Origin: Pseudomonas fluorescens
Lineage (GTDB): Bacteria; Pseudomonadota; Gammaproteobacteria; Pseudomonadales; Pseudomonadaceae
Direction of reading: 5' to 3'
Assembly (NCBI RefSeq): GCF_902497745.1
Contig: NZ_CABVHJ010000002.1
Coordinates: forward strand, 124,001 to 188,000
Length of the DNA: 64,000 nt
The notes beneath the pieces are model-generated. The model was not told the origin of the DNA and made no database searches. It saw only the letters and a program-made list of their open reading frames with translations. Both the position numbers and the translations under genes were made by a program. This document shows positions 27,494 through 36,086 of the stretch, one piece after another (the first letter of the stretch is position 1; each line of letters opens with the position of its first letter).

Positions 27494-28501
27494 ATGTCCC
27501 AACCTGAGATCCGCTCCGAGCGGTGCAAACTGCCCAAAGTATTCTGGCAGGCGATAGAGCGACTGGGCCTCAGCCCGGTGGCGGTTCAACAACACGCGCA
27601 ATTGCCAACCGACCTTCACCTGAATGACGCCGTTGTCACGATCCATCAGCTATTTGCTGTTTGGCGGGCCATTGAGGCGTTGTCTGCCGACCCGGCTTTC
27701 GCCATAAAAATGGTCCGCGACACGCCCAGCGGAAAGCACAAACTGGCGTTCCTCGCCGCGTTATATGCCGCCGATTTTCGCGAAGGAGTGGCAAGGTACT
27801 CCCGCTTCATGCGCCTATGCAGCCCGGACCAGATTTGTGTCGAGGAGCGTGACGGCGAGGTGTCGTTCACTATTCTTTGGCCGGCTGGCAGCGGCCCGCA
27901 GCCTCATCTCGCGGTGGAGGCGTGTTTTGCTTTTTTGCTGGAGCTCGGTCGGCGCGGCACGGGGACGCACTTGGTGCCTCTGACAGTAAGCCTGCGACGC
28001 CCAGAGCAAAATCTGGAAATCCATGCGCATTATTTCGGCTGTCCCATTCGCTATGGCGCGGCTCGTGACCAACTGACAATCAGCGCCAGTGACTTGAGCC
28101 TGCCGTTTCTTGAATATAATCCGGAAATGCTCCACGTCTTGACGCCTGGCATGACTGCCGCCTTGCAGGAGATCGGCGCGCCAGCTGGATTTCGTGAGCA
28201 GGCAATCGGATTGCTGAAACGAGCGTTGGCGGACGGACGACCAACCTTGCATCACTTGGCTCAAGAGCTGCTGCAAAGTGAACGGACGCTGCAACGACGA
28301 TTGGCGGCAGAGGGCACAACGTTCAGCGAGCTGCTCAATGAGGCCCGACGCCAAGTGGGCTTTCACTTGCTTGCTGATACAAGTCTTGAACTGAAAGAAG
28401 TGGCCTATCTACTCGGGTATGAGGACGCCAATTCTTACTTTCGGGCCTTCCGGCAGTGGGAAAAGATTTCGCCTGGTGAATGGCGACGTGTTAACGCATA
28501 A
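27494..28501 (+). CDS. AraC-family regulator (arabinose-binding-like N-terminus)
   Basis: This 335-residue protein has the long N-terminal effector region typical of OruR/ArgR-type AraC proteins (ALSADPAFAIKMVRD...YSRFMRLCSPDQICVEERDGEV) and a C-terminal HTH_18 (LHHLAQELLQSERTLQRRLAAEGTTFSELLNEARRQVGFHLL...VAYLLGYEDANSYFRAFRQWEKISPGEWR). Start ATG has GGAG seven bases upstream. It is divergent from the GST gene, its likely target. Confidence 0.9.
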   Translation: MSQPEIRSERCKLPKVFWQAIERLGLSPVAVQQHAQLPTDLHLNDAVVTIHQLFAVWRAIEALSADPAFAIKMVRDTPSGKHKLAFLAALYAADFREGVARYSRFMRLCSPDQICVEERDGEVSFTILWPAGSGPQPHLAVEACFAFLLELGRRGTGTHLVPLTVSLRRPEQNLEIHAHYFGCPIRYGAARDQLTISASDLSLPFLEYNPEMLHVLTPGMTAALQEIGAPAGFREQAIGLLKRALADGRPTLHHLAQELLQSERTLQRRLAAEGTTFSELLNEARRQVGFHLLADTSLELKEVAYLLGYEDANSYFRAFRQWEKISPGEWRRVNA

Positions 28502-28562
28502 GGAAGCAGGTCGGTCAGTATCTCTATACTGGCCTTCCAGGATGGTAAATAGAGCGCAAAAT

Positions 28563-29045
28563 ATGCCCGTCACAGCCAATCAAAATTCCCCAATCACTTT
28601 TGTCATAGCTCAACAAAGCGACCTGGACAATCTTGTAGCCATTCGAATTGAGGCCATGCGCGACAGTCTGGAGCGTGTTGGGCGATTTGATCCGGTGCGT
28701 GCGCGTGAGCGGTTTCTTAGCGGTTTTGAAGCTCGCAACACACACTACATCGAGGTATCCGGGGAGAGGGTTGGTTTTGTAGTGGTCAAACATCACCACA
28801 ATGAACTCTTGCTCGATCACTTGTATGTGAAACCGAGCGCGCAAGGATCAGGTATAGGCTCTGTTGTTCTCACTCAGATTTTCAAATTGGCGGATGCGGC
28901 TGCGCTCCCTGTTAAAGTTGGAGCTCTCAAAGAAAGCGCATCAAATCGCTTTTATATTCGCCATGGCTTCCAATTCGTCGAAAGCAGTGAATTCGACAAT
29001 TATTATGTTCGTCAGAGCGTTCCGGCCGTTGGCCCGGCTTGCTAG
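28563..29045 (+). CDS. GNAT-family N-acetyltransferase
   Basis: A 160-residue acetyltransferase. ITFVIAQQSDLDNLVAIR forms the first strand and helix. The acetyl-CoA loop is LYVKPSAQGSGIGSVVL (V-x4-Q-x-x-G-x-G/S). The C-terminal FYIRHGFQFVESSEFDNYYVRQ is typical. The substrate is unknown. The start could also be the ATG at 28542; neither has a strong ribosome site. Somewhat lower G+C than the core genes. Confidence 0.82.
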   Translation: MPVTANQNSPITFVIAQQSDLDNLVAIRIEAMRDSLERVGRFDPVRARERFLSGFEARNTHYIEVSGERVGFVVVKHHHNELLLDHLYVKPSAQGSGIGSVVLTQIFKLADAAALPVKVGALKESASNRFYIRHGFQFVESSEFDNYYVRQSVPAVGPAC

Positions 29046-29192
29046 CAGGATGTGATGCACCTCAAGTACGTTTTTGAACACTCTGGGCCGAAATCAGCTG
29101 CTCCGTGACTAACAGCTATCGCGCCTGTAAACCGTTCATGAGCGATCCTTTTGCCCGACTGAAGTCGATAAAGGAGGGCTTTCTAACGATCA

Positions 29193-30107
29193 CTATTGCT
29201 CCAACCACTCTGAATGAATCTGTGGAAGGAGCTCCTGTAACCATTCGACAAACACTTGCACCTGTGGCGCCAAGTGCGTCCGACTGGGGTAGAGCACAGT
29301 CACAGGCCGAGGGGTTGGCCGATAGGGCCTTAGTACTTCCACTAAAGCGCCACTGCTCAAATACTCAGCCACGGTGATACCGGGTGCCTGGATTATTCCA
29401 AAGCCAGCTACGCAGCACTTAACGTATGCATTGGACTCGGTGACAGAGATGCCAGCGTTACTGATAAATGCCTGATCGGCACCCTTTATCGAAAAGTGCC
29501 AAGGCAACGTTCTGTTGTTTTGACCGGAAAGGAAATTGACTCCCCGATGGGCGTTCAGGTCAGCAATCGTCAGGGGTTCGCCGTGTTCTTGCAGGTACTT
29601 CGGCGCAGCACACGTCACCATCGTTGCCATTCCTACAGGGCGAGCGATCAATGTGGAGTCCGGTAAATCGCCGATACGCAAAGCACAGTCGATGCCTTCT
29701 CCGACCAGGTCAACGGCGCGATCGGTGACGCCCAGAACCACGTTTATACCGGGGAAGGTGTCGGTGAATCCTTTCAGACTATTGATGAACTCCAGTTGCG
29801 CGAAAGCGCTAGGGATATCGACGCGAAGTCGGCCTTCGAGCGTTGCGCCGCTGCGGTCAAACATTGAAGTTGCGGTAGAAATATCCGCGAGAATTTCCTG
29901 CACTCGCTCATAGAACAGTTTGCCTTCGGTGGTGAGTGCCACCTTTCTCGTAGTGCGCTGAAACAGACGCACCCCCAAGGTTTTTTCCAGTTCTTTAATG
30001 TAGCGAGTGACCTGAGGCCGTCCGATGTCCATCGATTCGGCGGCTCTGGTGAAGCTGCCCAGCTCGGCGAGTCTGGCGAAAAGTCGCATCGATTGCAGCA
30101 GTTCCAT
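29193..30107 (-). CDS. LysR-family transcriptional regulator
   Basis: A 304-residue LysR protein. Helix-turn-helix residues 1-60 (MRLFARLAELGSFTRAAESMDIGRPQVTRYIKELEKTLGVRLFQRTTRKVALT) are followed by a substrate-binding domain. AGGTGA lies before the ATG. It is divergent from the dehydrogenase at 30258, so it most likely controls that gene; an 11-bp tandem repeat in the gap may be its site. Confidence 0.93.
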   Translation of the reverse strand: MELLQSMRLFARLAELGSFTRAAESMDIGRPQVTRYIKELEKTLGVRLFQRTTRKVALTTEGKLFYERVQEILADISTATSMFDRSGATLEGRLRVDIPSAFAQLEFINSLKGFTDTFPGINVVLGVTDRAVDLVGEGIDCALRIGDLPDSTLIARPVGMATMVTCAAPKYLQEHGEPLTIADLNAHRGVNFLSGQNNRTLPWHFSIKGADQAFISNAGISVTESNAYVKCCVAGFGIIQAPGITVAEYLSSGALVEVLRPYRPTPRPVTVLYPSRTHLAPQVQVFVEWLQELLPQIHSEWLEQ

Positions 30108-30160
30108 AGATCTTCACCTGGCGATTCTCAATTGTTGCCTCAGAATAGAATAATCATGTC

Positions 30161-30182
30161 ATTTTTTGCGCATTTATTGCGC
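30161..30182. promoter_or_regulatory. Tandem 11-bp repeat in LysR/dehydrogenase divergent promoter
   Basis: ATTTTTTGCGC is directly followed by ATTTATTGCGC (10 of 11 identical), one helical turn apart. It lies 54 bp before LysR and 76 bp before the dehydrogenase start, and may bind the LysR protein or another factor. Confidence 0.35.
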
Positions 30183-30257
30183 GCGGCCAAAAGCGAAAGA
30201 TGCTGCCCTGCGAACCCGTAGCGGTTTGCAGCCATCAAATCGTTTTCGGAGATCTAC

Positions 30258-31268
30258 ATGAAAGCCTGGTTATTGAAAGATTTCGGCCTCGAGAACCTGC
30301 ATCTGGAAGAAACGGCAACGCCGCAACCCAAGGCCGGCGAATTGCTGATTAAGGTTGGCGCCGTATCGCTCAACTTTCGCGACAAAGCAATCGTTGACGG
30401 CATCTATGAGCCGCACCTGGTGCCCAAGCCTCTGATACCTGTAAGCGACGCAGCAGGTACAGTCGTAGCCGTCGGAGAAGGCGTCAGCCGTTTCTCCATT
30501 GGAGATCGAGTCAACTCTCACCTTTACTCACGTTGGCTGGATGGCATGCCAGGGCCCGATGAGCCGAGCTACTGCTTTGGCTCGCCATTGCCTGGCGGAC
30601 TGGCGGAGTACATGATCATCCATGAAGACAGCGCGGTACGTGCTCCCGACAACATGTCGGATGAGGAAGCTGCGACCCTTCCAATTGCTGCTCTGACGGC
30701 ATGGTATGCGCTCGTTGACTTTGGCCGGATCGAGGCGGGTCAAACCGTTCTGGTTCAGGGATCAGGAGGTGTTTCTGTTTTCGCAACACAAATCGCAACG
30801 GCACTTGGCGCTAAAGTTATCGTCACCTCCAGTCGAGATCACAACCTGCAAACCCTGAAAAAACTGGGTGCTGTTGCAGGTGTAAATTATCGCAACAGCC
30901 CTGAGTGGGCAGAGGAAATCCTAAAGCTCACTGACGGCAAAGGTGTCGATCTGCTGCTGGACGTGGCAGGCGGGGATGGCATCAATCAATCGATTGCGGC
31001 GACTAAGGCAGGAGGGCGCATCGCCCAGATAGGCTTCCTGAGCGGCCAGACCACTGCGTTGAACTTGATGCCTTTGATCTTCCGGCAAACCACTATTCGC
31101 GGAATCGCCGTTGCTCCTCGCTCCTCATTTGATCGCATGAATGAGTTCTTGAATGAACACAAAATCCGCCCGGTAATCGACCATGTGTATCCATTTGATC
31201 AGGCACGCCAAGCGTATGAGCACTTAGCCAAGGGCGCCTTCGGTAAGGTTGTTATCAAGATTTCATAA
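30258..31268 (+). CDS. Zinc-independent alcohol dehydrogenase/quinone reductase family enzyme
   Basis: A 336-residue medium-chain dehydrogenase. The GroES-like domain has IPVSDAAGTVVAVGEGVSRFSIGDRV, and the cofactor domain has VLVQGSGGVSVFATQIATALGA (GxGGVxxxA). The zinc-ligand cysteines of true alcohol dehydrogenases are not seen, so a reductase acting on enones or quinones with NAD(P)H is likely. GGAG lies six bases before the ATG. LysR is divergent. Confidence 0.88.
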   Translation: MKAWLLKDFGLENLHLEETATPQPKAGELLIKVGAVSLNFRDKAIVDGIYEPHLVPKPLIPVSDAAGTVVAVGEGVSRFSIGDRVNSHLYSRWLDGMPGPDEPSYCFGSPLPGGLAEYMIIHEDSAVRAPDNMSDEEAATLPIAALTAWYALVDFGRIEAGQTVLVQGSGGVSVFATQIATALGAKVIVTSSRDHNLQTLKKLGAVAGVNYRNSPEWAEEILKLTDGKGVDLLLDVAGGDGINQSIAATKAGGRIAQIGFLSGQTTALNLMPLIFRQTTIRGIAVAPRSSFDRMNEFLNEHKIRPVIDHVYPFDQARQAYEHLAKGAFGKVVIKIS

Positions 31269-31397
31269 CTCAATAACAGATCTGGGTCATCCGGCGGTTG
31301 AGTACCAACGTCACTGCTTAACGTTGAGCGCTTAATCGGATATTCAGCGCAGAAGCACTGCAGCGTCGAACACAATGCCGACGGACGACCCAAGTCA

Positions 31398-31781
31398 TCA
31401 AGGCGTTACATGAGTCTGAAAAATCTTGCTGATCACAGTCCACTTGCCATCAACTTTCAGCAGATGAAAAAAGTCGGTGAAGGCGATGCCGGACATATCG
31501 TTGGCGTCGATGCGAGCGCTAGCAGCAGTACCGACGATTTCTATGCGGGTGATCGCGGTCTTTGCGTCAGGGGATGGACGGAAGTCCTTATCTATCCCAC
31601 TGAACAATATTGGAATCGCACCGCCCGCCAGCTTGCCGTCGCCATCGACACTGAACATGGTTGCTTGCTCACTGAAAGCGGGCTTCATGATGCTGCTTTT
31701 GGCCTGCTTGCAGCCCTCAATGTACTTGTTAAGTACCTCGGTAATGGCTTGGTATTCTTCCACGTAAGTCGGTTTGCTCAT
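31398..31781 (-). CDS. NTF2-like protein, putative lumazine-binding type
   Basis: A 127-residue cone-shaped fold protein: helical start (YQAITEVLNKYIEGCKQAK), then strands with FSEQATMFSVDGDGKLAGG and the closing FTDFFHLLKVDGKWTVISKIFQTH, typical of the NTF2/SnoaL superfamily, lumazine-binding-like branch. Its catalytic or ligand role is unknown. AGGAG lies seven bases before the ATG. It starts 40 bp after the Old Yellow Enzyme gene ends on the same strand, so both probably form one HxlR-controlled unit. Confidence 0.82.
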   Translation of the reverse strand: MSKPTYVEEYQAITEVLNKYIEGCKQAKSSIMKPAFSEQATMFSVDGDGKLAGGAIPILFSGIDKDFRPSPDAKTAITRIEIVGTAASARIDANDMSGIAFTDFFHLLKVDGKWTVISKIFQTHVTP

Positions 31782-31821
31782 GTGCTTGCTCCTGCTTCAT
31801 AGGATTAGTGCAACAAAGGCA

Positions 31822-32862
31822 TCAGGCTTTGGTATCGAGCCAGACAGATCCATAACGCGTATAGGCTTTGGGAATCTCAATGATTTCTTTGAGATCATCT
31901 GCAGCAGTGCGAACCCAGAAAGGATCTCGGAGCATTTGCCGCCCCACGAACACCAGATCAGCTCGGCCGTTCTGCAAGATTTCTTCCGCCTGACGCCCAG
32001 TCTGGATCACACCCACAGCGCCTGTCGCAATATGCAACTCCTTTCGCAGTAATTCAGCGGCCGGGACCTGGTAACCCGGGTAGGTTTCGACCTTGACCAT
32101 CTTGATCCCGCCGGAGCTGCAGTCGATCAAGTCAACGCCCTGCGCTTTCATCCAGCGACCATATTCGAGGAACGACTCGGGCGTGTTTCCGCCTTCGGCG
32201 TAATCAGAACTGGAGATGCGCACGAACAGAGGGCGATCTCCCCAGTGCGTTTTGACCTCTTCCAGCACCTCGCGCAGGAAGCGATAACGACGCTCGGCAT
32301 CACCGCCATATTCGTCGTCGCGGGTGTTAGCCAACGGCGAGAGAAACTCACTTAACAAGTAGCCGTGCGCGGCATGGATCTCAAGCACATCGAAGCCAGC
32401 TTCGCTGGCGCGACGTGCGGCATCGCCGTAAAGCTTTACCAGAGACGGAATCTCATCAGCCGCGAGTTCGCGAGGAACAGGGCTGGTTTGCGTAAATGGA
32501 ATCGCCGATGGCGCGATGTGAATCAGACCGGGCAGGTCAGCATTGCGCCCCGCATGGCCGATCTGAGCGCCGGCTTTTGCACCAAAACCGTGAAGCAATT
32601 CTGTTAGCGCCTTCAAGCCGACAACGTGCTCATCGCTCCAGATGCCAAGGTCACCGGCTCCAATACGACCGTCAGCCTGAATGGCCAGCGTTTCGGGAAA
32701 AATCAGTGCTGCCTGACCCAGGGCACGAGCTCCGTAATGAACGCGGTGCCAGTCAGTCACGAAGCCATCATCCGCCGCCATGTGCATGCACATAGGGGAC
32801 ATGACGACCCGGTTTTTCAGGGTGAGGCCCTTAATTTCATAGGGTGATAACAACAAACTCAT
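31822..32862 (-). CDS. Old Yellow Enzyme (XenA/YqjM type) flavin oxidoreductase
   Basis: A 346-residue FMN-dependent ene-reductase of the thermophilic-like class. Key family parts are SPMCM (Cys25, redox-tuning cysteine), GIWSDEH, QIGHAGRNAD (FMN/substrate histidine), HAAHGYLLSEFLSPLANTRDDEYGG and the C-terminal FVGRQMLRDPFWV. NADPH would reduce activated alkenes, nitro compounds or quinones. The position after SPMCM that is usually Tyr (Tyr27 in XenA-type) is His27 here, an unusual change at the substrate pocket. It is divergent from an HxlR regulator and followed by the NTF2-like gene. Confidence 0.92.
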   Translation of the reverse strand: MSLLLSPYEIKGLTLKNRVVMSPMCMHMAADDGFVTDWHRVHYGARALGQAALIFPETLAIQADGRIGAGDLGIWSDEHVVGLKALTELLHGFGAKAGAQIGHAGRNADLPGLIHIAPSAIPFTQTSPVPRELAADEIPSLVKLYGDAARRASEAGFDVLEIHAAHGYLLSEFLSPLANTRDDEYGGDAERRYRFLREVLEEVKTHWGDRPLFVRISSSDYAEGGNTPESFLEYGRWMKAQGVDLIDCSSGGIKMVKVETYPGYQVPAAELLRKELHIATGAVGVIQTGRQAEEILQNGRADLVFVGRQMLRDPFWVRTAADDLKEIIEIPKAYTRYGSVWLDTKA

Positions 32863-32926
32863 CTGGCAGATTCCATCGTGGTGAACATGGAATCATGCTA
32901 ACTTTTGCAGCACATCGACGTAAGTA

Positions 32927-32942
32927 CGCACAATTTTGTGCG
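32927..32942. promoter_or_regulatory. Candidate HxlR operator
   Basis: CGCACAA-TT-TTGTGCG is a perfect 7-bp inverted repeat with a 2-bp centre, in the gap between the divergent Old Yellow Enzyme and HxlR genes. It is placed to block or activate both promoters, as known for redox or aldehyde-sensing HxlR proteins. Confidence 0.5.
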
Positions 32943-32974
32943 GTAGGCACACTTTTTATACCAAGGTGATAACA

Positions 32975-33364
32975 GTGAAAAAATGTAACCCTCAGGATGA
33001 GATTGAGGCTTTCGCGTGTCCCGTCGCCTTCACTGTTGATGTCATTGGTGGAAAATGGAAATCGCTCATACTTTTTCACCTGATGTCAGGCACGAAGCGC
33101 TTTAACGAGCTACGTCGGCTGATTCCAGATATCACGCAGAGGATGCTGACACTCCAGCTGAGAGAGCTGGAAACGGACGGGGTGATTCATCGCGAAATCT
33201 ATCGCGAGGTGCCACCCAAAGTGGAGTATTCGCTTACAGCGTTAGGTGACTCACTCGCGCCATTGGTGAGTGCGATGCGAGAGTGGGGAGCAGTGCATGA
33301 ACGCACGATCCTGGAACTCAGGCGCTCTGCCGTCTGTGACGACAAGTTGGAATCCCTGGCTTGA
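32975..33364 (+). CDS. HxlR-family transcriptional regulator
   Basis: A 129-residue winged-helix regulator, starting at GTG 32975 with AAGG eight bases upstream. The HxlR signature is intact: [74 protein letters not shown]. The cysteine before P (ACPVAF) is the conserved position that some members use for redox or aldehyde sensing. It is divergent from the Old Yellow Enzyme gene, its likely target. Confidence 0.92.
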   Translation: MKKCNPQDEIEAFACPVAFTVDVIGGKWKSLILFHLMSGTKRFNELRRLIPDITQRMLTLQLRELETDGVIHREIYREVPPKVEYSLTALGDSLAPLVSAMREWGAVHERTILELRRSAVCDDKLESLA

Positions 33365-33515
33365 ATCACGCCGATGTTGAGAGGTGGAGGGGGGATCAAT
33401 GCGAAGTTTGATGCCCGCTTGGCGCAGGGTGAAACTGCACGAGCGAAATCCCCCGCGCGTGATGAGGCGAATTTTTGAGGTGGCACTGCCGTTACGAAAA
33501 ATTCGGGCCGCCACC

Positions 33516-34478
33516 TTATTTCATGTCACGCCATCGGCTTCGGGCGTGGAGATACGCCGTCAAATCGCTGTAACCTAGTTGAGCTGCAATCTCCGTTAAT
33601 GACTCTCCTTGCAATTCAAGATGCATTTCCAATTCTGCGCGAATCTGATCGAGCAATTGTCTGAAGGTTGTGCCTTGCTCTTCCAGCCGTCTGCGCAACG
33701 TCCTTGGCGTCTGGTGCAGCGACTTCGCCAGATTGTCCAGATTGGGAATTTCACGTCTCGCTAGAGATCGTCGCGCTCCTTCAGCAACCTTGGCTGACCA
33801 ACCACTGAAATTCCGATGCGCGGCAATCCGTCGATCCAGTTCCTGCGTTAATAATTCCAACATCCCGTGATGACGGGTTTGCATTGGCAGGCTTAAGCTT
33901 CGAGGATGAAAATAGAAGCAGTTGATCGAGCAATCAAACTCGACTCGATCACCAAACCATTGGGTGTACTGCTTGTAATACGACGGACGCGAATGAGTGA
34001 ACTTTGCCAAAATCGGCTGCACATTGTGTCCTGTACCTCGTCGTAATTGCGCTATGGACATCACCCCGTAGTGTTCGACGACATAGCGCGCCAACTCTCC
34101 TGGCGCATCAACGTTCAATTCGACTCCGGCGCCGTTTTCGTCATTAACCAACCTTACATTGTCTGTGTCCGAGGCAAGAGGTGCGTACCGGGCCCAAAGG
34201 TGCATGGCTGACAAAATATCTGGACTGTAAAGGCAAAGATAAGCCAAGACATGCCAGTCCTGGGGTGTGAATAGCGCGAACAATTTTAATCCGATCGCTG
34301 GATCGATACGTGCCGCCTCGCGCCACAGTTGATCCAGTTCGATCAGGTTGTAATCCGTACTTTTCCGGGCAACCTGGCTATTAAGGAAGCGCTCCAATAC
34401 CTGGCCCAACCTGCCGCGATGAAAGCGTTGGGGTGGGCGGTTGGCCGGTTCTAGCTCAATTTTGTCCATTTCGCGCAT
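33516..34478 (-). CDS. AraC-family regulator
   Basis: A 320-residue protein with a long effector domain (LDQLWREAARIDPAIGLKLFALFTPQDWHVLAYLCLYSPDILSA) and a C-terminal AraC helix-turn-helix (NLAKSLHQTPRTLRRRLEEQGTTFRQLLDQIRAELEMHLELQGESLTEIAAQLGYSDLTAYLHARSRW). The last helix ends soon after SRWRDMK, slightly shorter than usual. Start could be the ATG at 34478 or 34469. It is divergent from the hydroxylase gene 67 bp away and probably controls it. Confidence 0.88.
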   Translation of the reverse strand: MREMDKIELEPANRPPQRFHRGRLGQVLERFLNSQVARKSTDYNLIELDQLWREAARIDPAIGLKLFALFTPQDWHVLAYLCLYSPDILSAMHLWARYAPLASDTDNVRLVNDENGAGVELNVDAPGELARYVVEHYGVMSIAQLRRGTGHNVQPILAKFTHSRPSYYKQYTQWFGDRVEFDCSINCFYFHPRSLSLPMQTRHHGMLELLTQELDRRIAAHRNFSGWSAKVAEGARRSLARREIPNLDNLAKSLHQTPRTLRRRLEEQGTTFRQLLDQIRAELEMHLELQGESLTEIAAQLGYSDLTAYLHARSRWRDMK

Positions 34479-34545
34479 TGGGAGGACTTGCTCGCAGGTT
34501 TCTAATGAAAGGGCATTGCCCGCAAGGGCCTAAATCGAGAGTGCC

Positions 34546-35403
34546 ATGAATACAACAATGCTCGTCAATAACCCCGCTTTGATAGTAGCCGGGATTTTCC
34601 TCTCCTTCATTTTACTGGAACTTGCCTGCTCCTCGCTTCGTCAGCCGTCAGGTAGTAAACGTGACGTACTCATTGAAGTCATCGGCTCCGGAATATTAGT
34701 GATGGTCACATTCCCTTTAGTCATGTGGCTAAGTGGCATGATATTGAATCAGGCCATCCCGGAAATGAAGGGCGCGCTGTCCTCTATTCCATGGATCGCA
34801 GGATTTGCGTTGTTTCTACTGCTGGATGACATGACCCAATACTGGTGGCATCGACTGACTCATCGTATTCCTGCTCTTTATGCATTGCATCGCGCACATC
34901 ATTCCGCGCCCTATATGAGCATTCGCATCGTCTATCGCAACAATAGTTTCTACTATCTCTTGATGCCGGGCATCTGGCTATCTGGCGTATTGATTTATCT
35001 GGGACTTGCACCCGTTTATTACGTCTATTTGATTATAAAAATGACTGTGATCTTCGCCGCACACAGCAGTGTTGCATGGGACGACAAACTTTATCGCATT
35101 CGCGCCTTACGGCCGATCATCTGGGTTCTTGAGCGAACCATCTCCACTCCATCCACTCATTCTGCGCATCACGGTTTGACTGCAGAGGATGGCGTGACTC
35201 ACTACAAAGGCAATTTCGGTAATCTGTTATTTTTATGGGATGTGTTGTTCGGAACAGCCAAAATTACCCGTAGGCGTCCGCCAGCATACGGTATCGAACA
35301 CTTGTCACCGATAAACTGGAAAGAGGAATTGTTCTGGCCAATCGTTCGCTCCCATCGCACGGCACCCAAGGTAAGTGAAGCTAAGCAGAAGGTCGCACAA
35401 TGA
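34546..35403 (+). CDS. Sterol desaturase/fatty acid hydroxylase family membrane protein
   Basis: A 285-residue integral membrane di-iron enzyme. Four hydrophobic segments are visible, and histidine clusters lie at HRLTHRIPALYALHRAHHS and STHSAHHG, the HX3H/HXXHH pattern that binds two irons. Such enzymes hydroxylate or desaturate lipids or carotenoid-like substrates using O2. The actual substrate is unknown. G+C is clearly lower than in the core genes, suggesting acquisition. The downstream FMN reductase start overlaps its stop (ATGA), so it may supply electrons. Confidence 0.88.
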   Translation: MNTTMLVNNPALIVAGIFLSFILLELACSSLRQPSGSKRDVLIEVIGSGILVMVTFPLVMWLSGMILNQAIPEMKGALSSIPWIAGFALFLLLDDMTQYWWHRLTHRIPALYALHRAHHSAPYMSIRIVYRNNSFYYLLMPGIWLSGVLIYLGLAPVYYVYLIIKMTVIFAAHSSVAWDDKLYRIRALRPIIWVLERTISTPSTHSAHHGLTAEDGVTHYKGNFGNLLFLWDVLFGTAKITRRRPPAYGIEHLSPINWKEELFWPIVRSHRTAPKVSEAKQKVAQ

Positions 35404-35993
35404 GTCGTCATATCGTTCTGCTGTCTGGATCGAATAGATCCAACAGTCAATCAATCAAAGTTGCCCATTATCTGTGTGACCGGTTAGAAGCACTTGAGCT
35501 TTGTGACTCAAGCGAACTAATAGATCTGGCGTCGAGCCCGCTACCGCTGTGGCCAGAAGAAGACACTCAGAAAGCCTGGAGTGTCCAGCAATCCACCCTC
35601 AAAAAAGCAACAGCATTGATCGTGATCAGCCCTGAGTGGAATGGCATGGCTTGCCCGGCTCTGAAGAACTTCTTTTTGTACGCAGGGCTCAGCGAACTAG
35701 GACATAAGCCCGCGCTTCTGGTTGGCGTTTCGGCTGGACTTGGGGGAGCCTACCCAATTGCAGAGTTACGTGCTTCAAGCTATAAAAATAGCCGGATCCT
35801 GTATTTGCCTGAGCAACTGATTATAAGAAACGTTGAATCAATGTTTAACAGTGAGTGCCCTTCAAATGAAAATGATATGCGCATCCGCGCCCGTGCCGAT
35901 TGGGCTTTGCATATTCTTTGCCAATACAGTGACGCCTTGCGTACGATACGAACTGCAATAAAACATCCTCCTGAGTTCTCTACGGGGATGTGA
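35400..35993 (+). CDS. NADPH-dependent FMN reductase-like flavoprotein
   Basis: A 197-residue flavodoxin-like protein. The phosphate-binding loop is LLSGSNRSNSQS and a second loop is ISPEWNGMACPALKNFFLY, both typical of the NADPH-dependent FMN reductase family. Its ATG overlaps the stop of the hydroxylase gene, so the two are co-translated; a role in delivering reducing power to the di-iron enzyme is a reasonable inference but not proven. Lower G+C like its partner. Confidence 0.85.
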   Translation: MSRHIVLLSGSNRSNSQSIKVAHYLCDRLEALELCDSSELIDLASSPLPLWPEEDTQKAWSVQQSTLKKATALIVISPEWNGMACPALKNFFLYAGLSELGHKPALLVGVSAGLGGAYPIAELRASSYKNSRILYLPEQLIIRNVESMFNSECPSNENDMRIRARADWALHILCQYSDALRTIRTAIKHPPEFSTGM

Positions 35994-36086
35994 GATTGTC
36001 GCACCTCAACAAGTTAAAAATGCAACTGTTAAAGCTGAACATTAGTAGCTGCCGGTAAAAGTCAACTATTTTCAACTCAGCCCTGA

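Noticed and set aside
36000..36086. A+T-rich gap after the FMN reductase
   Set aside because: No hairpin with T tract or promoter pattern strong enough to report.
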